The notes under the pieces are model-generated. The model was not told the DNA's origin. It searched no databases and saw only the letters and a list, made by a program, of their open reading frames with translations. The position numbers were made by a program, and so were the translations under genes. From contig NC_087381.1 of the NCBI RefSeq assembly GCF_963675165.1, forward strand, positions 806,001 to 870,000: 64,000 nt of DNA, written 5' to 3'. Source of the DNA: Halichondria panicea. Lineage: Eukaryota; Porifera; Demospongiae; Suberitida; Halichondriidae. Below, one piece after another: positions 56,876-64,000 of the stretch; position 1 is the stretch's first letter, and every line of letters starts with the position of its first letter.

Positions 56876-59399
56876 ATCATATTTTCACGGAACTCACAGC
56901 TGAGGGGAATTGGTTCGGTATCAGTAAAGAAGAGCGAGTCATCAAAGAGTGTCTTATTACGAGTATCCGTTTTTAGGAAGAATCCACTTCCAAGTTGTAT
57001 GACAACTTGAACAGATCCATATTGTAAGAGTAGTTGAGCCAGCTGTAAAGAAATTCCGATGAAATTGCTCAAAATAATTACTGAATTATTTTACCTGTGA
57101 CGCTGTGAGTGCTGGTCCATAAGTGACTTGTTCTACACCAAACTGTGTTAATTGGCAATACAGAGAGCATGATTATACTGTAATAAGTATATAATAATCG
57201 GTGCCATGATGAGGTGATGGCACTATAATAATTGCGAGTAAAATGATTTAGAAGCCGCCCAAAGGCATTGATTTAGTATCCCGAGCGTAGCGAGGGTACT
57301 AAAGTGGCTGAGGGCTTCTAAATCACATGGACACCGACAAAACAGTGTCTAACTCATTTATAGTGTGCATGCGCAAACAAACATTACAATTACTTGACAA
57401 GGTATACTAAGTCCCATAGTAGTATAATTATACCTACTCTGAGGCACTTTTCCCATGTACTTCCCATGTATATCTTATCAACAAGTGTCTATTTTATGTT
57501 ATTTCTGCGAATGAGAGTGAAATCGTGAAATATTGTACTCACGGATAATTGGAAAATGCAATGAACCTCAGACCGCACGAGAGTAATTACCAACGCTATG
57601 AATAACATTAATTAAGAGCTGCAACAAGTAAGTCGCCAAACTCTGTCAGACATCGAAGAGGTAAAACAAGATTGATTCAAAAACTAATTGCCCACTCTAA
57701 CAGATCAATGGCCATGCATTCATGTACATGCATGTATAACAACTAACTAACTAACTGGTCTCGTTCCCAGGCCAAGATTTTTCGTTCTATATAATTATAA
57801 AAAAATAGCATGTTGCCACAAAGGCATAAATATAACTATATAACAAGCATTTGTCTATAATTATTATGCGTATAGCACGAAATGTTTGTGGAATGGCCTC
57901 TAAAAGCATTTTATTGCACAATGTTCGCACAATGACTGCTTACCGGAATCCACATGCACCTTTAAATCTTTGCATGTTATAGCTAATCAGTTAAAGAACA
58001 ATTTTCGTGGACTTAATTTCGTGTATAGGATTGCTAGCCCATGAAATTTTCAAGGGGCTTAATTTTCGCGCTATAATTATGGTACATGGATTATAGTCTT
58101 TATATACTTTACTCACCGAGAAGCAATAGCAGTTGTCTGGTGAGCTGCTCTCTTCAGCCACAATGGTACCTGACTCGGGCTTCAGGTAGTAGGTCACGAT
58201 GTTGCCTTTGCTGTTGATTGCAGTTGTGTAGAGAGCAAACTTTGTTTCTGAATCAGTATTCTTGCAAAGCTTGAACAGCTGGCTTTGGTAAAACATCTAA
58301 TAATTATTATGATCAATGTTATTATTTTGACTCTATAATTCAATAATGTACCTCTTCTGACTTCTTATCAAACCTCACAGCTCTCTTCTTCTTCGATCCG
58401 AAAGTTTCGTCAGTCATGACTTTGAGGTAGGTATCTTTGACCACAGGGTTTGTGATAACATAGCCGTGTTGATCGCTGTCTCCCTGCTTCTCCAACTTGA
58501 CCATCTTCATCACAACTATATTAACAGAAAATTGCATGCATCTCTAGTGGGGGGGAGGGTACATATAATTATGTGGTCCAAACTGTATAATTTATGTCAA
58601 CACACTATTTTTACATCTGTTAGAGGGATCAATAATTACACTGCTAGTATACAATACTACATACGTAACTGTAAATCATCCTTTGCCTCGGGGCTTCGAG
58701 GATTACTATAATTATACGTTAAGGTTATACTATTAGTATTTATAGCGTTATCAGATTCTTCTCTACTAATTAATTTTTGGCGGATTTGTAGCAAATTCAT
58801 TAGCACAAAATATGTATATAAAGTATGAATCTCTTAATAAGGTTCAGAGGAAAAAGGGTAGCATATAATTATACTGTCAAACAGCACATTTTCATTAGAA
58901 TAATTAATGATTAATGAGATTCATAATAAATTTTTTTTGAATGCGTTTTATTATTAGCACAGACTTAATTTAGCGTTAATTACAACTAAAATCGCTCTAT
59001 AATTAAAAATTTTAATGTATAGCATGACATACTAATTATTATATATACCATCTAATGTATATAGCATGTAGCTAACAGTCATAATTATACCCGAGGAACT
59101 CTTGCAGTTGTCTGTTTTGGGAGGAGGGTACATCAGCCCATGGTTGTCAGAGCTCTCATAACACAGATACTCCTTCCCCTTTACGTCAACTTCAATCTTG
59201 AAGAAGGGTGCATCACTAGCTGCTCTTGTTTCAATCTGCATGCATTATTATCATCAGTTACAAAAAACAAAGCTATATAATTATAGCTACAACTAGATAC
59301 AACACAACAGTTGCTATTACATGCATTTTGTTTGATTTGATTTACCTCGGGTTCTGTTAACATCGTAACATCCTTGACACAGTTCAATGGGGTTGCCAT
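56857..59399 (-). CDS. Small soluble protein of unknown family, five exons
   Basis: Exons on the minus strand are 59399-59346, 59235-59091, 58515-58352, 58296-58117 and 57042-56857. All junctions have GT/AG and add up to exactly 243 codons (242 residues plus stop). It starts MATPLNCVKDVTMLTEPE. There is no signal peptide or TM segment, so it is probably cytosolic. The sequence is rich in short beta-like stretches ending in turns (GKEYLCYESSD, DTYLKVMTDE, KFALYTTAINSKGN, GSGFFLKTDT), with a basic patch SKKKRAVRFDKK in the middle. The spacing recalls beta-trefoil proteins, but I would not name the family. Introns are AT-rich; the start is the first ATG in a clean exon. Confidence 0.65.
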
Positions 59400-59587
59400 G
59401 ATAAAATTTGCTTTTGAGAATTTGTGGACTACAATCCGATGTCACAAGTTAATAATTATTATAGGTAATTGTATTCTTACCTTATAGCTATACTGTATTC
59501 TTGGTTGAGTTGTAGAAGTCACCAGTTTCACAAGTTGTGCAGCTATGATCAAGTTGTGTAGCTATAATTATATCATTAGCAGTTGAG

Positions 59588-59797
59588 TACCATATAGCAT
59601 GTAATTTTCGTGGGGCAAAATATTCGTGGTTTTCGTGGTTGGAGGTCTGACCACGAATATTTTACCCACGAATGAAGCGACCTTGCCTACCTTTACCTAC
59701 AGTGCAAGCTCTAACCACGAAAATATTACCCACAAAATGTCTCAATATTGCTGAACCACGAATATTTTGTCCTCCGAAAATTACCCGCTATACGGTA
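59588..59797. repeat. Foldback element, family A, copy 8
   Basis: It starts taccatatagcatgtaattt and ends ttacccgctatacggta. It lies just upstream of the minus-strand gene. Confidence 0.85.
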
Positions 59798-59889
59798 TTA
59801 TGGGATACTTTAAATATGTAACTACATGGTAACACTGAGTCTCTGTCACTGATAACATAGGAAGTGAATGAATACTGTCACACCCTTGT

Positions 59890-61102
59890 GTAGTGGTGTC
59901 ACGCAATTATCCCGTGGTTTAGGGCGTGCCGGTGCAGGTCACACAGGAGTTTGTCTATAATAACAATTATTGAAATACTAGTACAACTCCAAAGGTCGGA
60001 GGATACAGGGATACCGTATATCTTCTAATTTATCGGACAGCAAAAAATAATTATTTTGGAAATTGTCCGGGTATTATTGGCCACAAAGCAATTGCTGAGT
60101 CATTAAAGATGGCGGAATTGTCTAGGTAAGAGAAATAGAGACTGAGAGGTCATCTGCCTCGTGGAAGCAATCACAAATCTGAGGAAGCGCTTTGTAATCC
60201 AGGTTGTAGTCGTTTGGAAACCCTGTGCAGAATGTCCTGGAGATGGCTGTACTTGGAGTAAATGCTGGGCAAGAAACTTACTTACTTACTTACTTACTTA
60301 TAGTCAGTCAGACAAAGAGCGGTGAAACGTGGAAATAGTGCAATTTTTAAAATGAAAATATTCATTCATTAAAATGTTTATGGATTATAAAATGAGAGAT
60401 AGTCTACAAAGAGAGAAAAGGCTAAATAAACTATCTGTTCAGCCAGTTTCTTGATGTGGCCTTTCCCTGCAGAGATAGAACAGTTTGAACATGAGTCAAA
60501 ATAATTGAAATATTGCTAAACACAGGCAAACCCACTGCCAATCCTATGTAAAACCTACTGGTTTTACTAATAGGCTGCATGTTTGTGGTATTGACACACA
60601 CTCAGCCTGTAGGATAATACCATCAGCAGAGCCCATACTAGTGCTGTGCATTTAATTAGCATTACTGTAACAGATAGAAGAAGGAAATTGATTGCACAGT
60701 GTACTTAGGTTGTTTATCTTGAGTGTATAGTTGGCTGCGTGAGATTTGTATAGCTCTAGCTTTGAATATGTACATGTATTTTCATGCTGTACTGTGTTTA
60801 AAAACCCAGTCAATCATTTTGTGTACCTACTTGTAGAAAAGTAACTAAGTGTATGTATGTATATAGCTAGCTCCTAAACAAACGTCGAAAAACAAAATAC
60901 ACGTTGAAAAACAAAAAAAAACGTTCATTACTATGAGTGATGAGTGGTCACTGTTAAGTGGTCTAATCTCACACGCTTCCCACCTACTAAGTACATGCAA
61001 TAATTATGTCATGCGTTTGTTTATTTAGAAAATTAGTGCCCAGAATTTCTAAGTAGTGGCTATTTTCAATCTCAATTCAGCACATAAATTTACCTCTTTT
61101 TA
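59890..61102. repeat. Dispersed repeat, second copy of 18044-19036
   Basis: Blocks 59890-60013 and 60571-61102 match the intron-2 copy in the same order. The stretch between them differs in length and content (559 here and about 308 there). Confidence 0.85.
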
Positions 61103-61215
61103 GCATCATTTTAAAACGGCACCATTTTTTTAAAACCCTCCGTAAAAAACAGCGTCATTTTTTAAAACACATGCACCTCTGTAAAAAAAAACAGCGTCAT
61201 TTTTTTACTGCTCAT
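61103..61215. repeat. Short tandem repeat with cgtcatttttt
   Basis: Three imperfect units combine taaaaaacagcgtcattttt with aaaaccctccg. Confidence 0.7.
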
Positions 61216-61352
61216 TTTGGCGGTGATCACCTCCCATAGCTGCCAGAGGAGGCTGGAACCACTTGACCTTAGCTAATTAAGGTCACTAATTGGATTTATC
61301 CAAACTTCTCTTGCAGACTACTTCAAGCCTAGTTTTTAGTGTCTATCAGTTT

Positions 61353-61517
61353 AAAAATTTTATTTTTGCCAATTTTGCTCATAAGCAGAGATACAATTAA
61401 AAGTCTTGCTCTTGTACTAGCCTCGATATCATGAGCGGCTTGTTCTCGAGGTCACTGCATAGCTGGGTTTGAGACTTGTATCTCTGTTTCTGAGCAAAAT
61501 TGGCGAAAATAAAATTT
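61353..61517. repeat. Foldback element of about 165 bases
   Basis: The arm ttgccaattttgctcataag (then cagagataca) pairs with tgtatctctgtttctgagca and the bases after it. Confidence 0.8.
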
Positions 61518-63150
61518 GACCCCCCTGAAAAACCAGGGTTCGAAGAGATCATGCCCCTTACCTCTTTTGGCACTTTTAAGATTCAAGGACCACGAGACGC
61601 TATATTCGCGAGTAGCCAAGGATGTATACACTATACACAAACCCATATATAGCTACTTATCTGACAGTAATAGTACAGTAATAGTATGTGGTATCATACA
61701 GGAGCATAAACTGCAAAACTGCACAGTGTATATCTTTGCCACCTAGCTACAAGACTTTGGCATTCCATGTATATACGTGCCGTCATAACTGCACAGTTTT
61801 GCCTCTCAACTGCATGAACAATTGTGCACCTGGATGGACTCTCGGTTACGTAATACACTCGGCTGCTCCATATGCGCCACAAGTCCATCCTCAGCACACA
61901 GATTAAAATACTATAGCTAGGTGTGTTCTACATGTATAACTATAATTATAATTTATCATTGTTTCCTGCACAACACACAGCTGCATGCATGCACTGTTAA
62001 AAAGGATATAATATTAATAATGCTTACTATAATTCTACAGTGGCCTATAGATATAGCATATAGCAGATGTGCGCTTTGAGCTCCATGCATGCAAGTATAA
62101 TAGGTCCAAAGGGTATAATACACCAGGGCTCTTATATATAAGGCCGCTTTTTTTCGAGAATTGAACATTTATTATAGATAGGATCTTTTAATTGTGCCAA
62201 ATGCATATTATCCTGACTCAAGTGTGAGCACTCAAATGGCTTACAATAGGCAAAATAGGCCCATTATAATGATTTGGAAAATCACTGAGGCTATATACTT
62301 TTAAACAATGATCATTATACGTACACACTTTTTCCACCTATAGTCCGTGGCAGCACCACCAGCTGGTGCAGCAGTATTTATATGCGTAGCTGTGGCAACA
62401 CTTTTCTGTCTGATGCTGGTAATTATGAATACGATTTGATAACACGTATACATGCAGTGCATGTGGCTAGGCTGTAGCTGTGGCTCTCATGAATATGATT
62501 TTTTGGCATTACACTTAGGCCGGCCGGCCATGATTATGCTTTTTATCACCTATTCCTTTTTGTCATGAGAAGGTCTTTATGCAAAAATTAATGTAATGAT
62601 CTCTACCGCGGGTGAAATTTTGCTCCGCGGAGCCCTCAGTCAAAATTTTCTAATATTTACGTTTCAATGCTAGGAAACCACATCCACAATAGCTTTACAT
62701 GTGAGAAATACCAGTGTGTGGGAGTTTATCCCAGTTTTAATTTTCGCGCTGCTCTGCCCATTGTTTCAATATCTCAGCTCAATTAATAATTTCGTCTGAC
62801 AAAAATATTCAGCTATAGCTATACTTACTGTGTTCCTTAACTAATTTGTTGCATTTTGAGTGGGCAGATCAAAGGAAACACTGTGCCAATATCTGCCATA
62901 TGGCACAGGTCAAGCCTTGAACTGTGCCACTATCTAGATACTGGCATATAGACCTGAAACGGTCCGTTTTATAGTATAACACTGTTAACAGATTCAGTGG
63001 TAGGCAGAAAACGTTTTTCATGCGTCTGGTGCATTCCACAGCCGACCACAAGTAGTTGCAAACTAGTTGTCCTACCTAGGAGTGATGTGTACGCGGAAAG
63101 GAATGCACAAGGAATGCAACAAATCAGTTATTACACAGCTCACTAGCTCG
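61518..63150. other. Stretch without a recognised gene
   Basis: No ORF with a known domain. At 62342-62420 a short open stretch after an AG and before a GT could encode a hydrophobic helix (GAAVFICVAVATLFCLML), but no partner exon is found. Confidence 0.4.
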
Positions 63151-63376
63151 TGCGCACATCAGAGGAGGTACGACATCCGCGTGTCATCCGCATGTCTTTA
63201 ACACACACATTCCAAACTTTAACCTAAGGAATGTGTGTGTTAAAGACATGCAGATGACATGCGGATGTCGTACCTCCTCTGTGCGCACATGGGATATATT
63301 GGCTCAGTAGTGACTTAGGCCTGAGGGCCGCAGGCCTCGAGGGAAAAGGCACTATACTGAGCCAATATATCCCATG
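63151..63376. repeat. Two neighbouring hairpins
   Basis: The first has arms of more than 50 bases around 63161-63213 and 63227-63281 (agaggaggtacgacatccgc and its inverse). The second has arms acatgggatatattggctca (63288) and its inverse ending at 63376. Confidence 0.9.
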
Positions 63377-64000
63377 TGGCACTCGTGCATGTGTCACAAC
63401 TATAACTTACACAACAAGATCCGTATCAAGAAATAGTGTACTGACTGATAATTATAATATTTCATTAGTTACAGGCTACTCTTTAACGGTGGATTAATCT
63501 CCCTCAGTTACCCTCACAAGATAATAGCAAATGACGTTGCTCTGCTTCGGTCCCTAGTCATGTGACTTCTTTCTGGTTATCATCATCATAGTCTGGTAGA
63601 CCCATGCAGGCTCATTAAATAAAATTGTATTCTGTCGGGCTTGGAAGTAATCAAGCAACGGAGGAGGATCGACCAATGATGGAGGAGGATTGACTTATAA
63701 TTATTATTGTGGCATAAAGTTTACACATACCGATGCATGCAGCTGCATACATGATCAATTAAGACTAGGGCACCATCATTTTTCTGTACATGCATTGTAT
63801 GGCATTGTGCGGTCATTGAAGAATAAGTGATTATATCTCACCTGCTGAAAACGCACTACTCCATCTGATATATAGCAGTGTTCAAACGAACTTGCAGCCA
63901 TACATGCAGTCAACACCACCACCATGCACCCTATATATACACCACACATGCACACAGAGCATCATTCACTATAATCATTATAGCCACCAGAAGTCGGTTA
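63377..64000. other. Right edge of the window, nothing recognised
   Basis: AT-rich sequence without a recognisable gene or repeat structure. Confidence 0.4.

Overview
The window reads as genomic DNA of a sponge, most likely a demosponge of the Amphimedon type. The evidence is animal-style genes with many short introns, stacked SRCR, LDLa, Calx-beta, NIDO, AMOP, vWD and EGF domains, AT-rich introns and very many foldback repeats. Species assignment is an inference. I checked the gene models only by reading splice sites and confirming that exon lengths keep frame; there is no transcript support.

Region 1 (1-16241) is a cluster of four type I membrane receptors on the plus strand. They are a partial copy (433-2095), a complete four-SRCR receptor (2909-9684), a decayed copy (11574-14264) and a small one-SRCR receptor (14551-16241). 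They share a layout: each SRCR domain is split over two exons, followed by one exon carrying the transmembrane helix and a proline-rich tail. The tail ends in a PPxY (WW-domain ligand) motif in the complete copies, is truncated in the first copy, and lies in a shifted frame in the third.

Region 2 (17262-54463) is one giant gene, also on the plus strand, that I could model as 70 in-frame exons encoding about 3911 residues. The order is signal peptide, 12 LDLa domains, 17 Calx-beta domains (each made of two exons), NIDO, AMOP, vWD with a GDPH motif, an Ig/cadherin-like stretch, about six EGF-like domains, a SEA-like region, a transmembrane helix and an acidic tail. The C-terminal half matches the MUC4 plan. 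Internal tandem duplications of exon blocks are obvious.

Region 3 (54464-64000) is repeat-rich and holds one small five-exon gene on the minus strand (59399-56857, 242 residues) of no family I recognise.

The SRCR receptors and the Calx-beta giant could act at the cell surface in adhesion or recognition. Sponge aggregation factors carry Calx-beta domains and a proposed Geodia aggregation receptor carries SRCR domains, so a recognition locus is a fair hypothesis, but nothing in the sequence proves it. The introns contain several families of foldback elements, minisatellites and CA/GT runs, described below.
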